From positions 554,488,826 to 554,552,825 of the forward strand of contig CM077115.1 in NCBI GenBank assembly GCA_039619475.1: DNA of 64,000 nt, given 5' to 3'. The stretch is from Icerya purchasi. Taxonomy: Eukaryota; Arthropoda; Insecta; Hemiptera; Monophlebidae. A model generated the notes under the pieces. It was not told where the DNA came from, did no database searches, and saw only the letters and a list, made by a program, of their open reading frames with translations. This document shows, piece by piece, positions 34,354 to 44,304 of the stretch (positions within the stretch are counted from its first letter, which is position 1; each line of letters begins with the position of its first letter). Made by a program: the position numbers and the translations under genes.

Positions 34354-34385
34354 GACTAGTTTCGGATATCACAATCCATCTTCAT
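34354..34385 (-). ncRNA. Hammerhead-ribozyme-like motif, copy 2
   Basis: On the minus strand atgaagat, a GGAT/ATCC hairpin, cgaaac, ta, gtc and gatgt follow one another. Upstream acacc can pair with gatgt, with one mismatch, as stem I. As in copy 1 the invariant C before UGA is A. It sits 3' of a GIY-YIG gene, the position expected for Penelope-like terminal repeats, which are known to carry minimal hammerheads. Confidence 0.4.
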
Positions 34386-34658
34386 GGTGTGTATAAAAAC
34401 ATTTAAAATTAAAACAACAATAATAAATCCGTCAACAATGAAATATATAGTCGCCATTAAGTAACAAATTTGAAACAAAAATAAAATAAATCACAGTATG
34501 TCACTGACTAATTTTTAATCAATATAAAATATATAAAAATATAAAAAATTTTAAACAAAATTTTTTTTAAAGCAATCAATAAATGAAATTAATTAAAATT
34601 AAAATTGCACGATGTAATGTTAAACATTAAATAATGGATTATTATACGGAAAGTTATT

Positions 34659-34810
34659 ATTAATAATGTTATTCCTGTACTTACGAATGTAATAATCTTC
34701 AGCAAAGTCCAAGCATTTATTGTCTTTAATAGTTTTTAATTATTAATAATGCTATTCCTGTACTTGTGAATCTTCAGCAAAATCTAAGCATTTATTGCCT
34801 TTAATAATTT
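34659..34810 (-). repeat. Tandem duplication within the GIY-YIG C-terminus
   Basis: Two adjacent units of about 75 bp share taatgttattcctgtactt / taatgctattcctgtactt, cttcagcaaa and aagcatttattg. The distal unit lacks nine bases (taatgtaat region). The duplicate adds a second copy of the KCLDFAED segment and introduces a stop, so it arose within this copy. Confidence 0.75.
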
Positions 34811-35499
34811 TTAAAATCGTTAAGTCCTCATCTACGTTGTTACCTACTGTATGTTTTTCTAAAATTAAATGCTTGGCGAAAGTTGACTTATCAATATAGC
34901 CATATCTTAATGCATTTATGTGCTCCTTATATCTCTAACCGTGAAGGATCTTTTTGTTTGACCTACGTACATCTTTTTACAAATTCTGCAAGTTAACATG
35001 TAAATACCAGGATTTTCAAATTTATTATTTAAATTAGATATACTATGGACGTTAACTAATTTATTGTATAAGTTATTGTTTGTGCGGTGTGATATATTGA
35101 TGTTATTGTACTTTAATAATTTTGTTAATTTATATACTGAAGGATGTATGTATGTAAACTTAACCCATCTATAATCCTGTTTTGTACTTTGAAATTTTAA
35201 ATTCTTCTTAACCTTACTATATAAAAAAATTACATTCTTTTCATCATAATTGTTATCTGTAGCTATATGTTTTATACAATTTAATTCATTTTTATTGTTT
35301 ATTCTTTTTAATGGAGTTTTTTTTAAACGGGTAAAAGATAATAAAGATAACTATTTATGAATTTTTGGGTGGAGGGAATTAATAAAAATATACATTTTAA
35401 ACCCATAAATTCACTTTAATAATAATGATAATAATAAAAATAAAATAAGAATTTAATCAATTTAAATCTACGCGTAGTTTGAGGACTTCATATAAGGTA

Positions 35500-36230
35500 A
35501 CAATGTATATATATATATATATGCTCCGCAGGAGCACAGGTTGTTCGCCACTAGAGTAACTTCTCTAGTTAGTAATCACTCGACTGTCTCACGGTGCCCT
35601 CCTCACTGACAGAGATACGTATGGCAGAAACCAAGCGAGATCTGCGCGTCCACTTTGTGCGGGCTGGTAATCCTATTTTTAGTAGGTGTGGTACTGATAA
35701 CAGGAGCTAAAGCAGATCTCCTTAGCTGGTGAAATTAGAGGAGAGGCGTTGTAAGCCGAATGAAGCGCACCATTAAGTATCCCGAAATCTAGCTTTTAGC
35801 TTGAAACCCACCAGGCCCCGATTTCCAGTCATCCAGATGAGGAGGTTGAGAATTTCTACTATGAGAATAGAAAAGACACAGTAAAAAATGTCAGTATGAT
35901 TAGAAATGTTAATTTAGGCAGCAACCCTGCGTGCTAAGAGGCAAAATACACATAAACGTAAGAAAGGAAAGAAAAAAACTCGTAAAGAGAGTGAATTTAC
36001 CATTAGACTTACAAAATCTAGAAGTGAACAAAGAGAAGTACCAGCGCAAGTGCCGAAGAATAAACTAGGAAGCGAAGAAGTAAGTACGGACAATATTATG
36101 AAGATAATAAAGAGCACAACAAATAGGGGGAACGATGAAACGAAAAGGCATTACGAAATTGACTGCAGAACCGTTGCAGGTTCTGAAGAAAAGAAGAGAA
36201 ATGAAACAAGACACGAATAAAAATAACATA
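35500..36230 (+). pseudogene. Possible LINE 5' UTR and basic ORF1 fragment
   Basis: After a short (TA)n, 35522-35536 forms a perfect hairpin (tgctcc gca ggagca) and ctagagtaacttctctag another. The following 300 bases have balanced composition unlike the flanks. From about 35930 a frame reads RAKRQNTHKRKKGKKKTRKE and continues Lys/Arg/Glu-rich to a stop at 36218-36220. A structured GC-richer leader followed by a basic frame resembles the 5' end of LINEs, but I recognise no domain. It might belong with the RT piece at 37090. Confidence 0.3.
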
Positions 36231-36400
36231 GACTACTACGAATTGTGTAAAACATCAGGAAAAGGACTAAAAGTGACATTCGAAGTGATCATGACAAAGT
36301 CATAGAAGCAGCAATTGAAAACCAGAATAGCTATAAGAAAGTAAAAAGAGAACTAATGTTAGGATTAAAAGATGGAAACAGAACAATAATGCAATATGTA

Positions 36401-36402
<2 letters not shown>

Positions 36403-36433
<31 letters not shown>
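36403..36433. repeat. (TA)n microsatellite
   Basis: About fifteen TA units are uninterrupted. Confidence 0.9.
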
Positions 36434-36436
<3 letters not shown>

Positions 36437-36529
36437 TTGTGATTTCGTGGCTTATATACATTGTTATTTTAAATTTTTTATTATTCTTTTCTAACGATTT
36501 TCTTTTTTCTCTTCGATGAATTCCGCCGA

Positions 36530-37055
36530 CGTTTCGCTTTTCACCACCGGCATCCCGACCAAAATACGCGAGTGTCCAACGCAGCTATTCGTTCGCCGAT
36601 CATTGACAGGGGCTATCCCATTAAACAACCTCCATTCTGGAAGAGTGCGATCTATGGTTTAGCCGACTCGAGATACAATTCGCCGCGTATGGTATAAAGG
36701 GCAATGAGATGAAATATAATCTATCGTCAGTACTTCGAATGACGAGAGATACTACGCGTAACTACACAAATCGTCCATAATCTACCGAGCGTACAAAAAT
36801 ACGCCTTATTCTAGGCCACAATTATACAATATTACCGGAAACCCGAAATGAGCACCCTCCGCAAGTTGCTTCAAGATTTACAGCTGGAGGACATACGGCC
36901 ATCTCACTTATTAATCAAAATGTAGGCCCCATTGCGGGATCTCAGATCAGTGATTCCGTTTTGAAACAGATTGGGTAGAGAAAGGAGCGCTCGTAACACT
37001 CGGCGATTCGATGCCGCTCAATAAGATCGCCGAGATACATAGTTGATAAAAGTAA
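36530..37055 (+). pseudogene. Ty3/Gypsy retrotransposon gag fragment
   Basis: Frames give PPFW (about 36630), DLWFSRLEIQFAAYGIKGNE (about 36650-36710), TLRKLLQDLQLEDIRPSHLL (36850-36909), IAGSQISDSVLKQIG (about 36932-36976) and LGDSMPLNKIAEIHS near 37001-37045. The order P.FW..DP..WF..xE.QF...I, L..L...ELGDxxPSxLL..M, xS...xxxxWL, L..xAexAD is the capsid region of arthropod Ty3/Gypsy gag proteins. No protease, RT, integrase or LTR is seen nearby. Frameshifted and isolated. Confidence 0.7.
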
Positions 37056-37089
37056 ATACAGCGACACCGCCGTCAATACACGCCGTGTC

Positions 37090-37500
37090 AATACAAAATA
37101 CAACGTACTCTAATATCTCTACTGCCGGCGGTATATAAAATTCTTTCAAGGGTGTTATTAGATCGAATAGAAAATAAAATAGAAGTGGAACTGGGGGAAA
37201 ACCAAGTGGGTTTCATAAAAAATCGATCTTGCGCAGGACAGATTCTTAACTTTAATAATAAGGGATAGTATAATAAGAAACAAACCATATGCTATAGTAT
37301 TTGTGGACTTTGAAAAAGCGTATGATGATTCTGTCGATCGAAAAGGTTTAGTGGAAATATTAAAAAAATTTTGGTATAGATGATAACTCAACGAGATTAA
37401 TACAATAAACCATATTAGACACCAAAGCTAAGATAAAAAATATACGGGTAAAATCTTCAATGATTTTGAAATTAAAACGGGGAGGTATGACAACAAGATG
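37090..37500 (+). pseudogene. LINE RT fragment, fingers and first palm motif
   Basis: From 37118 shifted frames read PAVYKILSRVLLDRIENKIE, VELGENQVGFIKNRSCAGQI and, at 37300-37350, FVDFEKAYDDSVDRKGLVEI. LDTKAKIKN-like residues follow. This gives xLLxxxYKILSxxLLxRI, ELGExQxGFxxxRSCxxQI and FVDFEKAYDSVxR of non-LTR RTs. It stops just before the RQGD box, roughly where the 16-kb fragment begins, so both may derive from one family. Confidence 0.7.
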
Positions 37501-39715
37501 GACATCATCGCCAATAATGTCATTCTATTAATAATAATGATTATATTACATTCTAAATGTTATATGTTATCAACTGTTATTTTCGACATGGCTAGTTTGC
37601 GAGTCGAGCGAGCGATATATAAAAAATGTTATACGCGCTTTTTCGATTATTGCGTTTTAATTAATATTCAAATAACGTCACTTTAATCGTTAAATTGTCG
37701 ATTCTTCTTGTAATCGATCGGGGATGTTCGTGTAGCTAAATCGCGCCGCTACAACTCGCAAAATACTAAATGAGGTTATCGCATAGCTAATATTTGAAAA
37801 TTGCACGCATACTTTAATTAGACGGACTCTGTGAAATAACAGAAACATTAAACATTTACTCGTAATTGTGCATTTCATTAAACCTATCTAACGGATTATC
37901 TTGAAATAAATTAAAAGCGATTTAATAATAATGTATAATGATAATTAAAGCCTGCAAATTGACATAGTTCAATTAAACGCTGGTACGACAATGACACTTT
38001 ATTGGAAAAATCTTATCAGTAATTAAACATAGCTATAAATACGACGACGTTTTAAAAAGTATACTCACATCTTAAAAAAAAAAAACAAAAAGAAAAACAA
38101 CAAAAAACGTTAAATATTTTTTTGAAAAAATTGCTTGTCTGTAATTTATCTTCCTTTCGTATTTCTGCTTTAATGAGGTTTTGATGACAACATATGAAAA
38201 AAGTATTTGTTTTTTTGTTTAACCACTTAAATAATTTTCTTAAAAATTAATATAAGATAATAAACAAATAGTAAAAGATTGATGAGATAATCGTTTTAAA
38301 TTTATAGCGTAAACCCAGAACTTGTTTAATATCCAAAACAACATACTGAGTTACATCGAAATTTATAATTGATGTGATGAAACATAAACAATACAGAATT
38401 CAACATCGGTTATTATCGATCTCGCAAATACTATTTCGACTAATGGAAAATTCAACATATTGAAATCGATAAATCGGGCTAATCTAATAGAGTTATTTCC
38501 GATTATTCGACTTATTTAGTGAGACCTGTTATTTAAGTAGTACACATTTGTTTCAGCAGCATTTCGAATGAGACATAGCTAAATTAGTTTAACTGAACTG
38601 ACTTGACACGACTTGGCTATATTTTAATATGCAACCTCAACTTTACGTTCTGTGAAAGTAGAAGTGTAAATGATCATTCAAACTGCGCCATGGAAGAAGA
38701 AGTTTTATATTTTAAAATATTAAAAGTTACGTATATTTTACACATTGCAAATAAATCATTAGAAACTGTAATTTTCTACTTTTATAACAACATTTCAGTA
38801 CAAAAAAATTTTCAGTCAAAAACCGGGTTACTTCTCGAACGTTTCGTGAGAAATAACTTACCGTTTCCGGATGACACAATGACGTAAAAAAAGTGTAAAC
38901 GAATAAAAACAGAGCTGTGCCGGAAGGAAAACGGCATTCTGAAAGACGACTGTGAAATAGTAGTGCGGCCATCGCCGGAAACGTCTGGTGTCTAAAAAAT
39001 AGTTTTATAAACATGTCGTTGAAAAAGACAAAGTACAAAAAATAAAAAATAATAAATAAAAAAAAAAAAAAAAAAAAGCTGCGATGTTAAAAAAATGTAT
39101 GTGGGTGTGGGGGGATTCATATTCGACAACTGTCCAAAAATCTGTAAGACAGTGTTACGAAAAAGAAAAAAGGAATTTGTACCGAAGTGCTGCGATATAG
39201 AAATACGTATCATTCAATGCGAGATGATATTATGGTTTTTTTGCCATCCGCATGTCATGTCAGGTAGCTTTCAAATTATGTTTCCCAAAGAAAAAGAAGA
39301 AAAGTAAAAAATACGGAAATAAACGCGAGGGAAAAGCATTTCGATCAGATTAAGCAAAAAATTAAATCTAATAACCGTTCAAATCTCTGACATCTTAAGA
39401 GAAAAATCGTATTAAGGACCGAAGTGTATTAAAAAAAAACTTGCCACTAAATTCGGAGCGCTAGTTGTTTTTGTAGTTTCCCGAAATGACTATCGCTTCT
39501 ATAAGTGAATTGGTAAATTTTTATAAATTTCTTAACCGAAGAGCTATTTTAAGGAAATATTAGTCGTTGGAAGCCCAGTTTTGAGAAAGTTGGTTCGATG
39601 CGTTAGCAGTTGAACGGCTTTTCTCAATCGGTTAACCAAAGCATTGGTAAAGTGAACCCTGCTCACAAACACCAGCAAATGTGGCGCAACTTGTAGAAAG
39701 AAAACTTTCATCATT
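37501..39715. other. Long spacer, nothing recognised
   Basis: AT-rich with an A-run at 39057-39077. Short open frames on both strands have no recognisable domains. Confidence 0.35.
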
Positions 39716-39720
39716 TCCTC

Positions 39721-39805
39721 TTATATCTATCTATCTATCTATCTACCTATCTATATACCTATCTACCTATCTATATACAGATATATATATATATATATAT
39801 ATATG
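39721..39805. repeat. (TATC)n / (TA)n compound microsatellite
   Basis: Tetranucleotide ctat units with acct variants grade into a (TA)n run ending near 39804. Confidence 0.95.
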
Positions 39806-40179
39806 TATATGTATGTGTATTTATTACGAACGACGTACGATTCGAATAAATATAACAAAAATAAAACAGCTGGTCACGTGTTTCGTTTGAAATTATTTTT
39901 GGGTTCGTTGGCGGCGCATTCACGACACGTCTCCTTCGCCGATTAGTTCGTAAACTTCAAATCTAATTCGAGTTTTCCGTTCGGATTTAAAACTAAAAAT
40001 TAAAAAAGTCAGAAAGAGAATACAATAAACGCACCAACCGATATACGCACAGAGCTATTTGTTTTTCATTTTTTCGTTCAACTGAGAAGTTCTTCAAACT
40101 AAAAGTTACTTCAATTAATTTTTCTTGCTGAAATGGATCTATATATCTATGCTTCTCATTAGACCTAATACAGCTGCAC

Positions 40180-41474
40180 TACCGTGATCAAAAAGTTTCA
40201 GGAATTCATTCGGAAAACTAAAAATACAAGTTTATTCGTTAAAATTGATTTTATCTCCTTCAAAGTACGCGCCAATGACTGCAACGCACGTGTGGCAGCG
40301 GTTAATCCAATTCTCGTAACATTTGTTATACTCGATTTTCTGTGTGCCTATCAGAACCGTATTCGTTTTTTTTATTACCTCCCCCCGGGCTAACGTGTTC
40401 CATGGAGCGGTTTCTCGAGTTGACCGAACACGAAAAAGTCACAGGAAACTAAATCAGGCAAATTTGATAGTCGGCGAATTGTATTCGTTCTGTTCTTCGG
40501 CAAAAAATCACAGATAACGATGACATTGTAATCCGGAAGTTGGTTTTGGGTCTCGTGTAACGCTCAAATAATAATCCTCGGTGACTGCCTATTGTTCTGG
40601 CAAGAATTCATGATGCGAAACGCTGTTGTAATCGATGAAACCCGTGACCATCATCACCTTCTTCTCTTTTTCGACTGAAAACGGCGCAATCTTTTCGGTC
40701 TTGGCTCATTCGGCGTGTACTACGCCGTTCACTCGCCTGATGTCTAGACTGCGTGTCATACTCATACACACCCACGCCTCATCCATCAGTAATGATGCGT
40801 CCGATGATTGTTAGGTCGAATTCAGATTGGGAAACCGTGTCATTTGCGATGTTCACGCGGTTCCATTTTTTTTTTTTTGCATGATGGAAATTCAGGTGTT
40901 TCGACATCAGCTTTGTAGCGACATGTCTCAAGTCCAAAAATCATTAACCAAAATGTCTCGGACGGACCCATAAGCGCGATATTCAAATCCTCTGCCAGCT
41001 CTCCGATGATCAAATTACGGTTTTCGGCCAACATTTCTTTGATCTTATCAATATGTTTTCCTCGGTTTTCGATATCGACGGCTTGTGCCACTGCGCTCGT
41101 CATTCTTAACCGACTCACGACCGCTTCTGAAGCGTTTATGTCGCGTATAAACAATTATTCCCGATAGAGTATCATTGCCCGAACACTTCTCTAACATTTC
41201 TAAAGTGTCTTTGTTCCGTTGCATCCGTTTTTAACACGAAATTTAGTGCAAACTCATTGATGCAAAGTTGATTCCATTTTTAAAATCGCAAAAAATCGGA
41301 AACACGCGCAAGGTAAATTTACCCACTAACACAGCATAACTTTTACAAATGTTATAACACTGAAATTAGGCGGTAGATGTGGCGGCGGCAACCTAACAAA
41401 AACAAAAGACTCACATCGGGTTACTGAGAGCGCCACACGGTGGCCGTTCCAGAAACTTTTTGATAAAGGTGGTA
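40180..41474 (-). mobile_element. Full-length decayed mariner element
   Basis: The ends are inverted: the left terminus reads ccgtgatcaaaaagtttc from 40182 and the right, reverse complemented, reads ccacctttatcaaaaagttt from 41472. Both are bordered by TA (40180-40181 and 41473-41474), the mariner target dinucleotide. The 1291-bp interior is the usual mariner length. It encodes a minus-strand transposase remnant from about 41265 to 40232. TIRs have diverged from each other, indicating an old insertion. Confidence 0.88.
40232..41265 (-). pseudogene. Mariner transposase, inactivated
   Basis: Near the start CINEFALNFVLKTDATEQRH and RNVREVFGQ give the N-terminal helix-turn-helix opening. HKRFRSGRESVKNDERSG at about 41137-41080 is the hallmark linker of mariner DNA-binding domains. 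In the catalytic half VYEYDTQSRHQASE (around 40745-40700), MMVTGFIDYNSVSHHEFLPE and LPDLVSCDFFVFGQLEKPLH are readable; the last contains the third catalytic aspartate region (PDLxxCDFFxF). The frame ends CVAVIGAYFEGDKINFNE and a stop at 40232-40234. Frameshifts near the first catalytic box (D-E-A-W region), an A-run at 40866-40879 and several stops make it nonfunctional. Confidence 0.85.
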
Positions 41475-44144
41475 TACATGAAATGTTGATGATATGTAAT
41501 AACCGGCTCACTTCACTCTTATATAGGAAACATAAAAAACATCGGTTTCACATTCGCATTGATTTTTGTTTTTTTAAATCTCTTCATCCGACTTTTACAC
41601 ACATACATCACTAAATATATATACAGAGGGTTAGCCATATTAGGTGGACTCATTTATTTAACAAAAAAAAAAAACAAAAAAAAAAAAACATGAAAGAAAA
41701 ACGCATTTTTTCCCTGTTTCAGTGAAAAATCACATTTAATTCGGTTTAAGGAGACTTGATTACATCACTTTCTGAAGATTAAATCGCGCAAATGGTCACC
41801 CTGTGCGAAAGAGGGCGCGTGCTATAGGTGTAATCTGTTCCGATTATGACCATAGGAAATTTAAAGTTGAAAAAAAAGATAGTGGCGTTGATGATCATGT
41901 AGCTGAAAACGCTTACAGAACTAAAAACAATAAAACGTTTTACATATTTTTCAAAACAATGTAAAAACTACTATTAGGAGAATTTTAAATGAACACTGCC
42001 GCGCCTTAAATACGGCGTGCAGATTGGTTATTAATCTGGATTGCTGTTACGTAGTTATACTATTAAGGGAAAAGAAGAAACAAAATGAATAAAAACCGGT
42101 AGTGAAGTTAGTTAATGTGCATTTATATCCATGAGAATGATTTCATTACCTGTGTTTGCAGCGGTACTAATGAAAAGTAATTAACAGCTTCGTTGTTAAA
42201 ATGTCTCTTTCCTAACGTAACACTGCGTAAATAATAATAAAAATAACGATGATAATATAGTAGAAGCTAAAGACCCGTGTGACGACGTCTATCTGTGCGC
42301 ACATGCAGTGCTATTATTCCCATTTCGAAATATCCATTTCCGAAATAAAATGTCCTACTCAACGTTTGAACGGTGGTACGTAATCGCAATTGGTTCAATG
42401 CTCAATCGACATATACGCATTACATCTTCTAATTGGACACTCACCTTAACACAATAACTTTTCTATTGCTGCAGTAACATATGACTATTACCAAATAGAC
42501 TTCTTTCATCGGGAAGAAAACTCTTCGATTAATATACTGATGCGTGAACGATGCTCGATTTATTGGCTGTCGCACTGATCGTACGAACTCCGTTGGTAGA
42601 CTGATGCGTTAGTCGACATATTTAAAAATGAACTGTACAATACTAACTATGCGTCAACTGCATGTTGCAAACAGCTCTGTTCCACAATTTTAAAAAACGC
42701 GGCAATATCTTTCCACTTTTCTCTAGTGCAAAATCTGATAGAATTCTGACGGACGCGCGTTTCCGTCAAAGTCCTACATCCGGCAGATATCAAAGTTTGT
42801 TTTATTTTTTATTTTTAATAATTTCCCAGACTAATAATAATACAGCACTCAGCGGCGATGGAACATTTAATTGTCTTAATTGTTATAATTCTCATCATGT
42901 TTGGGCGTTATTCAAAAAATCCTTAACAACTGCGGTGATCAATGGACAATGTGCAAAGTGTGGTAGCAATTGGTGATAGATTTCTGCGGCTAATTATAAT
43001 CGCAGAACGTATCAACTTGATTTTCCCCATTTTCCCGAAAACAAATTATTAACCGCTTTACTTGATATTAAAAAAGTCGCTAAAGGAATTTGATATTCCA
43101 AATGCATAGCACTTTGGGGAAAAGACACAATCGTTAGACGAACGCTACCATTCAGAAAGACGGATAGGCCAATACGGACCAGCATATGCGTCTGGCCAGT
43201 GTAGTGTGATGCAGAACACTGCTTGATTTTTATTTTTAGTATAGAGAAGCTAACGTATACCAAAATACGAAGGTACAGCTCAAGCAAAGAATACCAAGGA
43301 GTAGAGAGAGAACTAAGATAAAAAATAAGGTAGATCATTTGAGGAAAATTTCTTTGAACGCAAAAGTCTTTAAATAACTATAACTCCTCTTATCATAGGG
43401 TTGATCTACGTTTACTGGTTTGTGTTGGTGTTGTTAGATTATCTTACCAACGAAGTTGTTTATTAGTTTTTATAATAAGCACAAAGACGTAATGAAATGT
43501 TTTCACGAATACAAATTCCAACCCGACAATCGGTTTTTATTAATTTCGTTTTTCTTTTCTCTTAATGGCAATTGCACATCGCATAATAATTAATAAACAT
43601 TCGAAACGCAGTATGCGATTTAATGTTGTCTTAATACGATAGTAGTCAGTTCGCACATTATTGCAAAAATGTTCATAAGAACGCTCTTTTCGTATAGTAC
43701 GAAATGCACAAATACCTCTCCTGTGCATGTTAATAACTTGTTAATAATGATACGAGCGACAAGAACCTTAATAGTTTAAAACGTCAACGTTTTTCTTTTA
43801 ATAATAATACATAATCAACACCAGAGTAACCCATCCGACAATTCTAATTCGCAAAAATTCAGTTTACAACGTAATGTGTAATAAAACAATAAAAGTAATT
43901 TTTAAATTCGTAATTTACGCGCTTTATTCGGCGCAATCGGTCCTAGTATTTTGTATAAGTATTTTCAATTGTGGTTTTTATATTATCAAATAAAAACGAA
44001 AAAAAAAAAAAAAAAAAAGAAAAAAAAACCAGATATTTTTAAAAATAAACTCGCAAAAATATACGCATTTTAAGCTGCTTTGCTCTTAACCAGCAACAAC
44101 ATAGACGTTAAAAAGTTATTATTCAAATAAACGAGTTTTCTCCA
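41475..44144. other. Spacer, no gene firmly supported
   Basis: At 42662-42976 a 104-codon frame ends CLNCYNSHHVWALF... and CAKCGSNW with two CxxC pairs. A possible acceptor (ataatttcccag) lies at 42818-42829. A minus-strand frame at 43338-43012 contains GQTHMLVRIGLSVFLNGSV. Neither has a recognised family. An A-run of about 18 ends near 44018. Confidence 0.25.
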
Positions 44145-44304
44145 GCCACCGCGGCATAGTTGGTTAGGCAGTGGTGTTTCATTCGGGCATAGAACCGAGT
44201 TCGAATCCCGCTGCCGCATATTTGACACTTTCAAAAATTTCAATCGCGCCGGGTTAATATGCTTGTAATTGATGCGCCCCCCTCCCAAAAAAAAAAAAAA
44301 AAAA
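44145..44304 (+). mobile_element. tRNA-derived SINE with poly(A)
   Basis: The head at 44151-44217 folds like a tRNA: gcggca at 44151 pairs with tgccgc at 44212 as an acceptor stem. An A-box-like ggcatagttgg at 44153-44163 precedes the B-box gagttcgaatcc at 44197-44208. A short unrelated body ends in gcccccctccc and an A-run of 18 at 44287-44304. A head, body and A-tail distinguish it from a tRNA gene. Its sequence differs from the SINE at 12.3 kb, so it is a separate family. Confidence 0.8.

Larger units (their letters stand above)
34265..35345 (-). pseudogene. Penelope-like element, 3' half with GIY-YIG endonuclease
   Basis: On the minus strand a frame is open from about 35340 and reads FTRLKKTPLKRINN, then KQDYRWVKFTYIHPSVYKL and NISHRTNNNLYNKLVNVHSI. 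It enters the nuclease: NPGIYMLTCRICKKMYVGQT with GIY at 35008-35000 and YVG near 34969-34961, then KRSFTVRDI. One deleted base shifts the frame before EHINALRYGYIDKSTFAKHL, and a later tail KCLDFAEDYYIRKYRNNI ends at a stop at 34620. GIY...YVG, the C..C finger and R..xEH are hallmarks of Penelope-like endonucleases, which act with an N-terminal RT. The RT itself is not visible upstream. The 3' noncoding region runs to about 34265 and carries the terminal motif shared with 1178-1410. Confidence 0.85.

Noticed and set aside
41620..41860. acagagggttagccatatta resembling a mariner terminal repeat
   Set aside because: No matching opposite end, no transposase sequence and no clear TA border.
42662..42976. 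Open frame with two CxxC pairs, possible zinc ribbon or lola-like exon
   Set aside because: The spacing between pairs and the lack of His residues fit no family I know, and the frame is short enough for chance.
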